Below are positions 1-7,235 of a stretch of DNA of 7,574 nt, piece after piece (the first letter of the stretch is position 1; each line of letters begins with the position of its first letter). The position numbers and the translations under genes are program-made. This DNA is from Desulfobulbaceae bacterium (lineage in GTDB: Bacteria > Desulfobacterota > Desulfobulbia > Desulfobulbales > Desulfocapsaceae). A model generated the notes under the pieces. It was given only the letters and a program-made list of their open reading frames with translations. It had not been told where the DNA came from and searched no databases. The stretch spans positions 1 to 7,574 of the forward strand of contig JAUVON010000122.1 of NCBI GenBank assembly GCA_030599175.1, in the 5' to 3' direction.

Positions 1-40
1 AGAATATTGTTAAACATACGGGACACTCACTTTCAACGGA

Positions 41-83
41 AAACGAAAAACACACCACGACCGGTTTATACGCCGGTCATGGT
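41..83 (-). terminator. Rho-independent terminator of the transporter operon
   Basis: Positions 54-64 and 73-83 form an 11-bp stem around an 8-nt loop, with a GACCGG/CCGGTC core. The single mismatch on the plus strand becomes a G-U wobble in the minus-strand RNA, so the hairpin is better on that strand. Reading on the minus strand, the stem is followed by GTGTTTTTCGTTTT (positions 53 down to 40). It lies about 50 bases beyond the stop codon of the last minus-strand gene, where the end of that operon is expected. Positions 1-40 show nothing I can assign. Confidence 0.8.
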
Positions 84-129
84 GCACCACAGGCTGCCTT
101 AAGCTGCCAGTTAATTACTTGTTACTATA

Positions 130-336
130 CTATACCATCCATTTGGTAAAGACCAACACCAGAAAGGTGGTAATAAGACAGAATACAAGAGCAACTATGT
201 CTTCATTACGATCACTGGAAAAAACAGATAGAGCACGTTCTTCCAGTTCTTCAGTATTTGCATCTTCGGAGAGTACAGTGCTTCCCTTACCGGCATCACC
301 GGTTTCAATAGTTACTTTTTTTTCTTTATCACTCAT
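130..336 (-). CDS. Small single-helix membrane protein, last gene of the transporter operon
   Basis: This 68 aa protein is not a family I recognise. Residues 1-45 are hydrophilic and acidic (several Glu/Asp, an ELEER stretch around 31-35). Residues 46-67 form one strongly hydrophobic helix, and the chain ends at KWMV. There is no signal peptidase site, so it looks like a tail-anchored inner-membrane protein with its acidic N-terminus probably in the cytoplasm. The ATG follows a GAGGAG ribosome binding site about seven bases upstream. It begins 21 bases after the transporter stop codon and is followed by a strong terminator, so co-transcription with the transporter is very likely. An accessory or regulatory subunit of the transporter is a reasonable guess, but only from position. 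Confidence 0.75.
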   Translation of the reverse strand: MSDKEKKVTIETGDAGKGSTVLSEDANTEELEERALSVFSSDRNEDIVALVFCLITTFLVLVFTKWMV

Positions 337-357
337 AAAAGACTCCTCGATTGGAGG

Positions 358-1986
358 TTAATTTAGCACAACATCCTTGACCAGCCAGAGGACAACAAAG
401 AATGAAAGTGTTGCCTTGGTGATTCCTGCAATAACACCCATAACAATAGGCCATCCACCAGCCTGAGTAATTGATTTTTTGGTGATCTGCATGCCAAGGC
501 CAATTAAGCCAAAGGCAAAAAACCAGATCATAAAGTCAGTAAGGGTTACAACAGTTTTTGATTTCTTTTTCACCTGCTTGACTGCATGTTTCAGAGCGGA
601 CTTAACATCACTGGACAGGGTTATCTGTTTGGCTTTAGCGGCGGCAAGAACTCCCTGTAACTGGGTCATACGTGCACGACCGGTGCTGCCAAATGTTTTC
701 TTGTCGGCGCGGTCTGCATAGTTACCTGCAATCTGGCGTTGTTCAACAAGATCTGTTACTGCTTCAAGCTGCTTTTCAGTCAGTCCGGAAAACTCGTTTG
801 CCTGCATGGCACCATTGAGACTTTCCCACTCTTCAGGAGTAACCTGACTACGGTCATTATAGGATACATCTATATATTTTCCTTTGTAATGACTTGGAGG
901 TGAAAACAGGCCAACGGAGGACATGAAAAAGAGAATTAAAAAGCCGATGATAAATACGGGGAACTTATCAATAACAACGCTTTTGAAACTTAACTTCTGT
1001 CCAGTTTCCTTGCCAAACCATGTGGCAAGCACAAGAACAATAATAGGCAGAAAAAGAACCCGGGTAATGTTAAAAATCTCGGCCACTTTGAGGGTTTCAA
1101 TATCCACTGCATTAAAAGCAAGGGCAGCAGCGGCAACTTGAGCAGAGTTCAAAATTCCGGTTCCCGCCCATGCACCAAACTGAACCGGGCTCATACCGGC
1201 AAGTTTTCCGACGGTCGGGAAAACAAACATACAGATGATACCAAAAGAAAGGATGGTTCCGATGGTGTAGGCCATTTCCGCAGACTTAGCTTTTACAACA
1301 GGTGCTACCGCAACAGTTGCCGAAACACCACAGACACCCATTCCGGCAGATAGTACGCCGGTCATGGATTTTGGCTGTTTAAAAATATTTCCCAGCCACA
1401 GGACCAGAAAGACTGTTCCGAGTACGAAAAAACCAACAAGAAAGACAGAATAAACACCAAGTTTGGCAAGCTCGGCAAAAGAATAGCGGGCACCAAGCAT
1501 GATGACTCCCATCTTCAGGACGAAACGGGCACATTTGACTCCCGGACCTGCAAATTTCGGGATCCCCCAGGTGTTCGTTAACAAAACACCGGCTAGAATT
1601 CCCAAAACAACATAGTTGAGATTCAAGACCTTATAAATTTTAAAACCAAGGATTGGCTGCAAACCTTGACTGATAATCTTCATTAATGGCTCTGCGTACC
1701 AGCGAATAGCCATGGCCATCACCAGAATTAAAACAATTCCGCCAAGTGGCTGCAGAATAAATGTATCGATATTAGAGTTGCCGGGTTTTTTAACAGAATT
1801 AATAAGAGCTCCGATAATGGCGATGCATCCTACTATTAAGGTCATAGTGATCTGCAAATCCAAGGTTTTATGTGTGTGCAGATATTTCGCCATGGGCAAC
1901 AAGGCGCCTGATTGTGCAATAAATCCGTACAGAAGTAAAGACCCGCCCATGATCAGGGTCGGCATCTGGTCTTTTATTTGTGACAT
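358..1986 (-). CDS. YeiH/UPF0324-family putative sulfate exporter, long form
   Basis: Polytopic inner-membrane protein of 542 aa. The family signature is clear at about residues 209-258: GMGVCGVSATVAVAPVVKAK followed by a long helix ending in VFP. The family (PF03601, Cons_hypoth698; E. coli YeiH about 350 aa) is annotated as putative sulfate exporter; the substrate is rarely proven. This protein is about 190 residues longer. An N-terminal extension of about 120 residues carries three predicted helices (about 10-30, 46-65, 80-98). A hydrophilic, Lys/Gln/Glu-rich stretch of about 120 residues (363-482) is inserted before the last two helices (about 484-500 and 511-538). The core helices lie at 125-360. 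The ATG has a GGAGG ribosome binding site. It is the middle gene of a three-gene operon, 49 bases after the upstream small gene. Export of sulfate, sulfite or another sulfur anion is inferred from the family only. Confidence 0.9.
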   Translation of the reverse strand: MSQIKDQMPTLIMGGSLLLYGFIAQSGALLPMAKYLHTHKTLDLQITMTLIVGCIAIIGALINSVKKPGNSNIDTFILQPLGGIVLILVMAMAIRWYAEPLMKIISQGLQPILGFKIYKVLNLNYVVLGILAGVLLTNTWGIPKFAGPGVKCARFVLKMGVIMLGARYSFAELAKLGVYSVFLVGFFVLGTVFLVLWLGNIFKQPKSMTGVLSAGMGVCGVSATVAVAPVVKAKSAEMAYTIGTILSFGIICMFVFPTVGKLAGMSPVQFGAWAGTGILNSAQVAAAALAFNAVDIETLKVAEIFNITRVLFLPIIVLVLATWFGKETGQKLSFKSVVIDKFPVFIIGFLILFFMSSVGLFSPPSHYKGKYIDVSYNDRSQVTPEEWESLNGAMQANEFSGLTEKQLEAVTDLVEQRQIAGNYADRADKKTFGSTGRARMTQLQGVLAAAKAKQITLSSDVKSALKHAVKQVKKKSKTVVTLTDFMIWFFAFGLIGLGMQITKKSITQAGGWPIVMGVIAGITKATLSFFVVLWLVKDVVLN

Positions 1987-2035
1987 CTAAATCCTCCGTC
2001 ATTTTTTATGGTAATTTCTTTTTCACATTTCTCCT

Positions 2036-2311
2036 TTATTGCTGTGTCAAACCTCCTTGATTTGCGCCATTGCTTTGTGCGTCTGTATCAATACGAGGCA
2101 CAAAGTAACTGCAGATAAGATTTAAAAGATAAAAATAGGCAGCAAATCCGCCTACGGTAAAAAGGAGACACACCACGGCTTGCTCAGGTGTAATGACTCC
2201 TGTGTGAATAAAGTGAATAAGCGGATCGAAAAGGTTTGTTGTTGCCATCAGGATACAGATTCCAACTATGCCGAGTAAAACAAGAACAGGTGTTATAAAT
2301 GTGCGTTGCAT
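2036..2311 (-). CDS. Small two-helix membrane protein, first gene of the transporter operon
   Basis: A 91 aa protein (92 if the preceding in-frame GTG at 2314 is used) that I do not recognise as a named family. Two hydrophobic helices are visible, about residues 6-25 and 44-70 in the longer numbering. They are joined by a short loop with ITPEQ, and followed by a polar Gln/Asn-rich tail. GAGGGG lies 8 bases before the ATG and 5 before the GTG, so I prefer the ATG. The stop is 49 bases before the transporter start, with no terminator between. A candidate sigma-54 promoter lies about 50 bases upstream. It is probably an inner-membrane partner of the transporter; no function can be read from the sequence. 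Confidence 0.78.
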   Translation of the reverse strand: MQRTFITPVLVLLGIVGICILMATTNLFDPLIHFIHTGVITPEQAVVCLLFTVGGFAAYFYLLNLICSYFVPRIDTDAQSNGANQGGLTQQ

Positions 2312-2360
2312 CACAAATTCCCCTCAGTGATTGTTTTATTAAAGTATGAATCAGTTTTAA

Positions 2361-2376
2361 TGCAACATCTGCTCCT
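2361..2376 (-). promoter_or_regulatory. Candidate sigma-54 (-24/-12) promoter for the transporter operon
   Basis: The minus strand reads AGGAGCAGATGTTGCA, to be compared with the consensus TGGCACRNNNNTTGCW. The invariant GG and GC are both present, with the required 12-base spacing. The -12 box TTGCA is perfect; the -24 box is weaker (mismatches at three positions). The predicted start is near 2350, giving a leader of about 40 bases before the first gene. A T-rich stretch lies just upstream, and the neighbouring response regulator is of the sigma-54-activating class, which strengthens the call. No comparably good sigma-70 promoter is seen for this operon. Confidence 0.6.
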
Positions 2377-2400
2377 GATTGAAACAAAAAAATATAACTC

Positions 2401-2434
2401 TGATAATATACCAGTATCACACTGTTAATTATCA
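2401..2434. promoter_or_regulatory. Inverted repeat, possible activator binding site
   Basis: TGATAAT (2401-2407) and ATTATCA (2428-2434) are a perfect 7-bp inverted repeat separated by 20 bases. A further TATCA lies between them (2415-2419), making a second, shorter TGATA/TATCA pair with the left arm. The site is about 50-85 bases upstream of the predicted sigma-54 start, within reach of an enhancer-type activator, and about 50 bases upstream of the divergent -35 box. It could serve the response regulator encoded at 5673-7097. The region is AT-rich, so a chance match is possible. Confidence 0.35.
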
Positions 2435-2483
2435 ACCTACAGCTGCGAAATTTAGCAAACAGAGAGGGGGGTGCATCTGCTGG

Positions 2484-2512
2484 TTTACATACGGACGTGG
2501 AGCATGTATACT
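2484..2512 (+). promoter_or_regulatory. Sigma-70-type promoter for the kinase-regulator cluster
   Basis: TTTACA (2484-2489) and TATACT (2507-2512) are separated by exactly 17 bases; each box differs from consensus at one position. The predicted start is near 2519, giving a leader of about 40 bases before the kinase start codon. This is the best housekeeping-type promoter in the divergent intergenic region and suggests that the signalling genes are expressed at a basal level independently of sigma-54. Confidence 0.6.
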
Positions 2513-2534
2513 TGCGGAGGCATAAAACTTTTTA

Positions 2535-2552
2535 TGATCTGTGATCAGGGAG
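2535..2552 (+). promoter_or_regulatory. Leader dyad next to the kinase ribosome binding site
   Basis: TGATC-TGT-GATCA (2535-2547) is a perfect 5-bp dyad in the predicted leader. It is directly followed by and touches the AGGGAG ribosome binding site (2547-2552), which sits seven bases before the GTG start. The ribosome binding site decides the GTG start at 2560, because the next in-frame Met is not until residue 59. The dyad could be an operator or a small RNA hairpin; neither is shown by the sequence. Confidence 0.35.
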
Positions 2553-2559
2553 CGTTACT

Positions 2560-5052
2560 GTGAGAGATATTATCCGGGATCTGGCCGACAAGGATCAACA
2601 CAACCTGAAGCTGCGATTTCAAGTGGGCTTAGGCATCATATTATTCTGCTTCTGCCTCTTTACCACAACCATCATCTATCATTTCCAGAAGAACCTGCTC
2701 GTAGAGGAGACTTTCAGGCAAACTGAGCTGGTTATGACCTCTCTGGAGGCTACCCGCAGTTATATCCGCGAAATATTGCGGCCACGTATGTGGGAGGAGC
2801 TGGGTGAGGATCAGTTTATCATTGAGGCCATGTCCACCTCCTACATTACACGGGTTATTATGGATCGTTTCAAAGATGAGCTGCCGGCCTTTAAGTATCG
2901 GCGGACAGCCATCAATGCCAGAAACCCAAGCTATGAGGCCAACACGCAGGAACAGGAAATGATAGAGTATTTTCGTGCGCACCCTGAAGAACAGGAATGG
3001 CACACTGTAAAACGACTGGATTCTGAACGATATTTCACCTTATATCGACCGGTTTTGTTCAACAGTTCCTGCATGCATTGCCATGGTGCCCCGGATAAAG
3101 CGCCGGAGGCTATCAGCGCAACTTATGGAGAGGTGCGGGGATTCCATCGTACGGTTGACGAAATCGGGGGTGTTCTTTCTATTTCCATTCCAATTGAAGA
3201 GAGTCTTACGCAAATATGGAAGAGATCATTTCGAATGTTCGGTACAGTTCTGCTTCTGGCCCTGCTGCTTTACTCCACTATCTGGCTTCTCTTTCATCAG
3301 CTTATCATCACAAATCTGCGGGATCTGCTGACACTTTTTCGTACAACTCTTGGTGACAATGACAATTCACCCATACCTCGAAGCATGAAGGGGCACAGGG
3401 AAGAACTTGAAGAGCTATTTCGCAGCGCCAGAACCCTGGTCCAAGATCTACAGATAAGCCGTTCCCGACTTGTCGATCATACTGACAATTTGGAAAGTAT
3501 GGTTGCTGATCGAACCGAAGCCTTGAAACGATCAGAAGCCCGGGCGAGAAAACAGGTAAAGAAAAGAAACAAAGAGTTGATGCTGCACAACACACTTACC
3601 GGCCTTATAACCAGTACAGACGACCTGCAGGTCACTCTCCACCAGGTGCTTTGTGAAACTCTGAAGGTTATTCCGGCAGAAGGTGGGGGAATCTATCTCC
3701 ATGACAACATTACAAACAGGTATCTCCTGCAAACCGCGGAAAATGCTCCCATGCTGGAACCACAACAGCATAAAATTGACAATGAGCAGATTAAAGTTAT
3801 CCCATCGGACACATATGACATGCTCAATATCAGTATACCTCTCAGCTGCCGTAAGCGTCTTCTGGGCATTATGTGTATCACTGAACTTCCTTGTGAGACC
3901 TTGAACTGTGCACTGCAGGAACTCCTTCTTTCCATAGGGCAGCAAATCGGACTCACCATAGAAAGTATGCAGAATATGCAGAGCCTTCGCCAAAGCACAG
4001 AACTGCTGCAGTCTGTCTTTGACGGTATAAGCGATCCCCTGATCCTGCTTGCTCCTGATGGTTGCCTGCAAATGGCCAATCAGAGTTTTCTCCTTCGAAA
4101 CAACCTCGCTATGGATGATGTAATAGGACAGAACATTGATGCCGTTTCTTCAGTACAAAAATGCCTTTTCAGCGGACAGTTGCAGACACTTGATCTACAG
4201 ACAGAAAAGCAGCATACAAAAGAAATTCAGTTGGATGATGGTTCAATTTTTGATATTTTCTTCTATCCAATTCTAAACACAGATGATTCGATTCAGTCCA
4301 TTGTCTGTCTGGCAAAAGATGTGACAACTCTTAAGGAAACAGAACAGCGAATCCAGCAGACAGAAAAACTCGTGGCCGTGGGTCAGCTTGCGGCCGGTGT
4401 TGCACATGAAATCAATAATCCCCTTGGGGTTATTCTCTGCCATGCGGATATTATAAAAGAAGAAAATAAAGATAATAAAGAAATATCTAACGATATTGGT
4501 ATCATTGAGCGTCATACTAAAAATTGTAAACGGATTGTTGCAGACCTTCTTGATTTTTCACACAGCGGGGAATCACAGATAGAACGACAGCCTGGATCAG
4601 TTAATGAATCCATTGAAAGTGTTCTCTCCATGGTCGGGCAGCAGTTCAAGAAAAACCAGATTAACCTTATATGCACCCTGGATCCTGATCTCCCCAACTG
4701 TTTGATGGACAAAAGACGCATTCAGCAGGTAATGGTGAACCTGATCATGAACGGTATACATGCCGCAGGAAACAAAGGGGAAATAACCATCGATACCCGA
4801 TTCGAGAATGACCGGATACTTATAGCGATTGAAGATGATGGACCGGGAATCAACAAAGAAATGCTGGATAAAATTTTCGATCCTTTTTTCAGTACCAAAG
4901 ATCCCGGCCAGGGAACCGGGCTTGGTTTGTCCGTCAGCTACGGGATCATTCGCGAGCATGGCGGGGAAATACAAGTACAGTCAACACCGGGCCATGGAGC
5001 ACGGTTCACCGTTATCATACCAGTATCAGGGATGAGTCTGACTAGTGAGTAA
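2560..5052 (+). CDS. Sensor histidine kinase with periplasmic haem-c Tll0287-like (DUF3365) domain
   Basis: An 830 aa membrane-bound kinase. TM1 is at about 21-41. The periplasmic domain (about 45-215) has a c-type haem motif CMHCHG at 171-176, matching the Tll0287-like/DUF3365 family, whose members bind haem c and are thought to sense redox state or ligands. TM2 is at about 227-250. A divergent HAMP-like segment (250-300), a coiled coil (about 300-340), a GAF-like domain (345-470) and a PAS domain (480-595) follow. HisKA has phospho-acceptor H616 in GVAHEINNP. The ATPase domain has N727/N731 in the N box, DDGPGI at 759-764, FDPFFSTK at 773-780 and GQGTGLGL at 783-790, so it appears catalytically complete. 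It starts at GTG and heads a three-gene cluster, with the likely cognate regulator two genes downstream. The haem must be attached after export, implying a cytochrome c maturation system elsewhere. Confidence 0.93.
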   Translation: MRDIIRDLADKDQHNLKLRFQVGLGIILFCFCLFTTTIIYHFQKNLLVEETFRQTELVMTSLEATRSYIREILRPRMWEELGEDQFIIEAMSTSYITRVIMDRFKDELPAFKYRRTAINARNPSYEANTQEQEMIEYFRAHPEEQEWHTVKRLDSERYFTLYRPVLFNSSCMHCHGAPDKAPEAISATYGEVRGFHRTVDEIGGVLSISIPIEESLTQIWKRSFRMFGTVLLLALLLYSTIWLLFHQLIITNLRDLLTLFRTTLGDNDNSPIPRSMKGHREELEELFRSARTLVQDLQISRSRLVDHTDNLESMVADRTEALKRSEARARKQVKKRNKELMLHNTLTGLITSTDDLQVTLHQVLCETLKVIPAEGGGIYLHDNITNRYLLQTAENAPMLEPQQHKIDNEQIKVIPSDTYDMLNISIPLSCRKRLLGIMCITELPCETLNCALQELLLSIGQQIGLTIESMQNMQSLRQSTELLQSVFDGISDPLILLAPDGCLQMANQSFLLRNNLAMDDVIGQNIDAVSSVQKCLFSGQLQTLDLQTEKQHTKEIQLDDGSIFDIFFYPILNTDDSIQSIVCLAKDVTTLKETEQRIQQTEKLVAVGQLAAGVAHEINNPLGVILCHADIIKEENKDNKEISNDIGIIERHTKNCKRIVADLLDFSHSGESQIERQPGSVNESIESVLSMVGQQFKKNQINLICTLDPDLPNCLMDKRRIQQVMVNLIMNGIHAAGNKGEITIDTRFENDRILIAIEDDGPGINKEMLDKIFDPFFSTKDPGQGTGLGLSVSYGIIREHGGEIQVQSTPGHGARFTVIIPVSGMSLTSE

Positions 5053-5108
5053 ATCACGTTGGTTGTAGTGTAGTTTTTTTTCTTATCACCTCAAAGAAAG
5101 GATGAGCT

Positions 5109-5636
5109 ATGGGATTGCTCAGTATCAGCAATGAAATAATCGCAGAGATGGAAAGTGGATTGAGTAGAGAGGAGATTTTTCAGAAGCATGTTCGATCAAA
5201 TCCTTCAGGAACCGCAAAATACGCTTATTGTATTGCAAGCATCCCCACATCAGTGCTTCGGAAACAATATCTGATAATGAATGGACTGCTGACGATCCTT
5301 CTTGTTCTCTACGCTGTTATAACCGTTCTTGCTGAGTTACCGATTGATATGAATGAGCCGACTCTTTTCATTCTGATTAAAACGTTGCTACCCCTTATTT
5401 TTTCGTATTTCGTCTTTCGTTTTCATGGCGGAATTTACCGATTGATAGGATTGTGGTGCTTGTATGACCTGTTGGAAAGCGTCCTGTTAAATGGAGTAGC
5501 GACTATTCCCGATACCATCAGGCTGTTCATCCTTTTCTGTGTTATCGTATTGACCTTCTACATTGCCAGAAAGGTTTTTCCACATTTAAGGGTGTTAGGG
5601 CCAAAACGGAATTCTGACGGAAACTATTTTCTTTAA
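5109..5636 (+). CDS. Four-helix membrane protein of unknown function between kinase and regulator
   Basis: A 175 aa protein that I do not recognise. Residues 1-50 are hydrophilic and look cytoplasmic, with a segment SNEIIAEMESGLSREEIF (7-24) that resembles the short helical start of some DNA-binding or docking modules, though this is weak. Four hydrophobic helices follow (about 56-75, 84-104, 108-128, 137-153), then a basic C-terminal tail (RKVFPHLRVLGPKR), consistent with both ends in the cytoplasm. The ATG has an AAAGGA ribosome binding site seven bases upstream. It starts 56 bases after the kinase stop and ends 36 bases before the regulator start, without a convincing terminator on either side, so it probably belongs to the same transcript. 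A role as an auxiliary membrane part of the two-component system is possible but inferred only from position. Confidence 0.8.
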   Translation: MGLLSISNEIIAEMESGLSREEIFQKHVRSNPSGTAKYAYCIASIPTSVLRKQYLIMNGLLTILLVLYAVITVLAELPIDMNEPTLFILIKTLLPLIFSYFVFRFHGGIYRLIGLWCLYDLLESVLLNGVATIPDTIRLFILFCVIVLTFYIARKVFPHLRVLGPKRNSDGNYFL

Positions 5637-5672
5637 ACTATTATCCTCCTCCATTTGGAAAGGGCGTTATCA

Positions 5673-7097
5673 ATGAAGAGACAATTTCTTCCCCTCACCA
5701 CGATTCTGCTTGTCGACGATGAGCCTGATCTGCTCAGTGGCCTGAAACGAAGCTTTGCCAAACGCTTGCCTGACATAGAGGTCTTGACAGCAAAGGACGG
5801 TAATGAGGCCCTTGCAAAGCTGGAACAGGATGATATCGACCTGGTACTGATGGATATCATGATGGGGGAGACAAACGGGCTTGAAATACTGGATCAGATT
5901 CAGGCTGTGCGTCCGCAACTCACCGTAATCATGATGACCGGCTATGGAACCATCGAACTGGCCGTGGATGCAATAAGACGCGGGGCCTGGGATTTTATCA
6001 CCAAACCTCTGGAACTTGATGCTTTAGCCAGACTCTTACGCAAAGGGCTTGAACGTAGTGCACTGCTTAGCGAAAACAAAGAATTGCGCAGCCAGATAAT
6101 TCCGCAGGCAAGCGTTCCCGGATTCATTGGTAAAAGCCTGCCTATGCAACACTTTTATCAAACCATTAAAACGTCGGCAGACAGTGGCTACACCGTCCTT
6201 ATTCGTGGAGAATCCGGTACGGGCAAGGAATTATGTGCCCGTGCAGTTCACCTCTTAAGTGATCGTCGTGAAAAACCTTTTGTTATGGTGAATTGCCCGG
6301 CAATACCTGAGCATTTACTTGAGTCGGAACTCTTTGGTTATAAAAAAGGGGCTTTTACCGGTGCAGACCGGGACCATGAGGGATTGTTCTTACAGGCAGA
6401 CAGGGGTACGATCTGTCTTGATGAAATTGGAGACATTCCGGTAAGTATTCAGATTAAGCTGTTACGGGTTCTGCAGGAACAGGAAATTAAACAACTGGGT
6501 GCTGTCAAGCCACGTAAAATTGACGTACGTATTGTCGCCTCCACTAATGCGAACCTGGAAAGAAAAACGGAAGAAGGGAGCTTCAGGGAAGATCTCTTTT
6601 ACCGTCTAGAAGTGCTCACTCTGCAAATGCCCTCACTTAGTGAGATTGCAGACGATATACCACTCCTGAGCGCCCATTTTTTAAATGAAGTGCGAAAAGA
6701 GTTGGGAAAAACGAAAAAGAATCTCTCTGCTGCTGCCCTGGAGGTACTTTGCGCACACCACTGGCCAGGAAATGTACGAGAATTACAAAATGTTATTCGA
6801 CGGGCTTTTCTTTTCTGTAGCGAACAAGAGATAGATAGCCAGCATCTTATGTTACACTCTGCTTCGAACGGGGAAAAAGGTAGTGGAAGACAATTCTATA
6901 CAGGTGAGGAGGTCATGCCTTATAAAAGGGCCAAAGACAGTTGCCTCGATTCTTTTACCCGGCAGTATGTGCATACATTGCTCAGCAAGACTGGTGGTAA
7001 CATATCACAGGCTGCACGAATGTCACAACTTACCCGAGCAGCATTACAAAAGATTTTACGTCGCTATGACATTGACGGAGAGATGTTCAGGGCGTGA
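5673..7097 (+). CDS. NtrC-family sigma-54-dependent response regulator
   Basis: A cytoplasmic transcription activator of 474 aa. The receiver domain (about 9-125) has the acidic pair D15/D16, phosphorylation site D61, T89 and K111. The AAA+ domain (about 150-380) has Walker A GESGTGKE (179-186), the sigma-54 contact loop GAFTGA (226-231), Walker B ICLDEIGD (247-254), the FREDLFYRL segment (304-312) and the sensor II WPGNVREL (364-371). A linker leads to a Fis-type helix-turn-helix (about 425-468, GGNISQAARM onward). All motifs needed for ATP-driven activation of sigma-54 polymerase are present. I chose ATG 5673 because GGAAAGGG lies 8 bases upstream; an in-frame TTG at 5655 has no ribosome binding site. 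It is third in the kinase cluster. The likely target is the divergent transporter operon, which has a -24/-12 promoter candidate. Confidence 0.95.
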   Translation: MKRQFLPLTTILLVDDEPDLLSGLKRSFAKRLPDIEVLTAKDGNEALAKLEQDDIDLVLMDIMMGETNGLEILDQIQAVRPQLTVIMMTGYGTIELAVDAIRRGAWDFITKPLELDALARLLRKGLERSALLSENKELRSQIIPQASVPGFIGKSLPMQHFYQTIKTSADSGYTVLIRGESGTGKELCARAVHLLSDRREKPFVMVNCPAIPEHLLESELFGYKKGAFTGADRDHEGLFLQADRGTICLDEIGDIPVSIQIKLLRVLQEQEIKQLGAVKPRKIDVRIVASTNANLERKTEEGSFREDLFYRLEVLTLQMPSLSEIADDIPLLSAHFLNEVRKELGKTKKNLSAAALEVLCAHHWPGNVRELQNVIRRAFLFCSEQEIDSQHLMLHSASNGEKGSGRQFYTGEEVMPYKRAKDSCLDSFTRQYVHTLLSKTGGNISQAARMSQLTRAALQKILRRYDIDGEMFRA

Positions 7098-7235
7098 GCA
7101 TCTGCTCCAGCATAACATCATTATCAGCGACCCGGTCCCGCACAATCTACTCATCCATTACACATCAGCGAATACGTAAGTGTGAAGAGACCTTCTCTGG
7201 CAATTGTGTCAAATGACGTTTAGGAACGGCCTGTT

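Noticed and set aside
2326..2366. Sigma-70 promoter alternative for the transporter operon (TTGCAT-N17-TTAATA, minus strand)
   Set aside because: The match to both boxes is poor, and the TTGCA is better explained as the -12 box of the sigma-54 promoter.
3532..4071. Antisense ORF of 179 codons inside the kinase gene
   Set aside because: It lies opposite the GAF/PAS region of a clear gene, has no recognisable domain and no good start signal. It is a shadow frame.
5053..5081. Possible terminator after the kinase (eight T at 5074-5081)
   Set aside because: Only a 3-4 bp stem can be formed before the T-run, which is too weak; the next gene probably shares the transcript.
5655..5672. In-frame TTG start that would add six residues to the regulator
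   Set aside because: It has no ribosome binding site, while GGAAAGGG is well placed for the ATG at 5673, and the receiver fold needs no extra residues.
7096..7108. GAGCATCTGCTCC just after the regulator, sharing CATCTGCTCC with the sigma-54 promoter region
   Set aside because: A shared 10-mer across 7.5 kb with no -24/-12 spacing or downstream gene is likely to be coincidence.
6883..7179. Plus-strand ORF of 98 codons overlapping the end of the regulator
   Set aside because: It overlaps the conserved Fis-type helix-turn-helix in another frame and has no domain or separate start signal.
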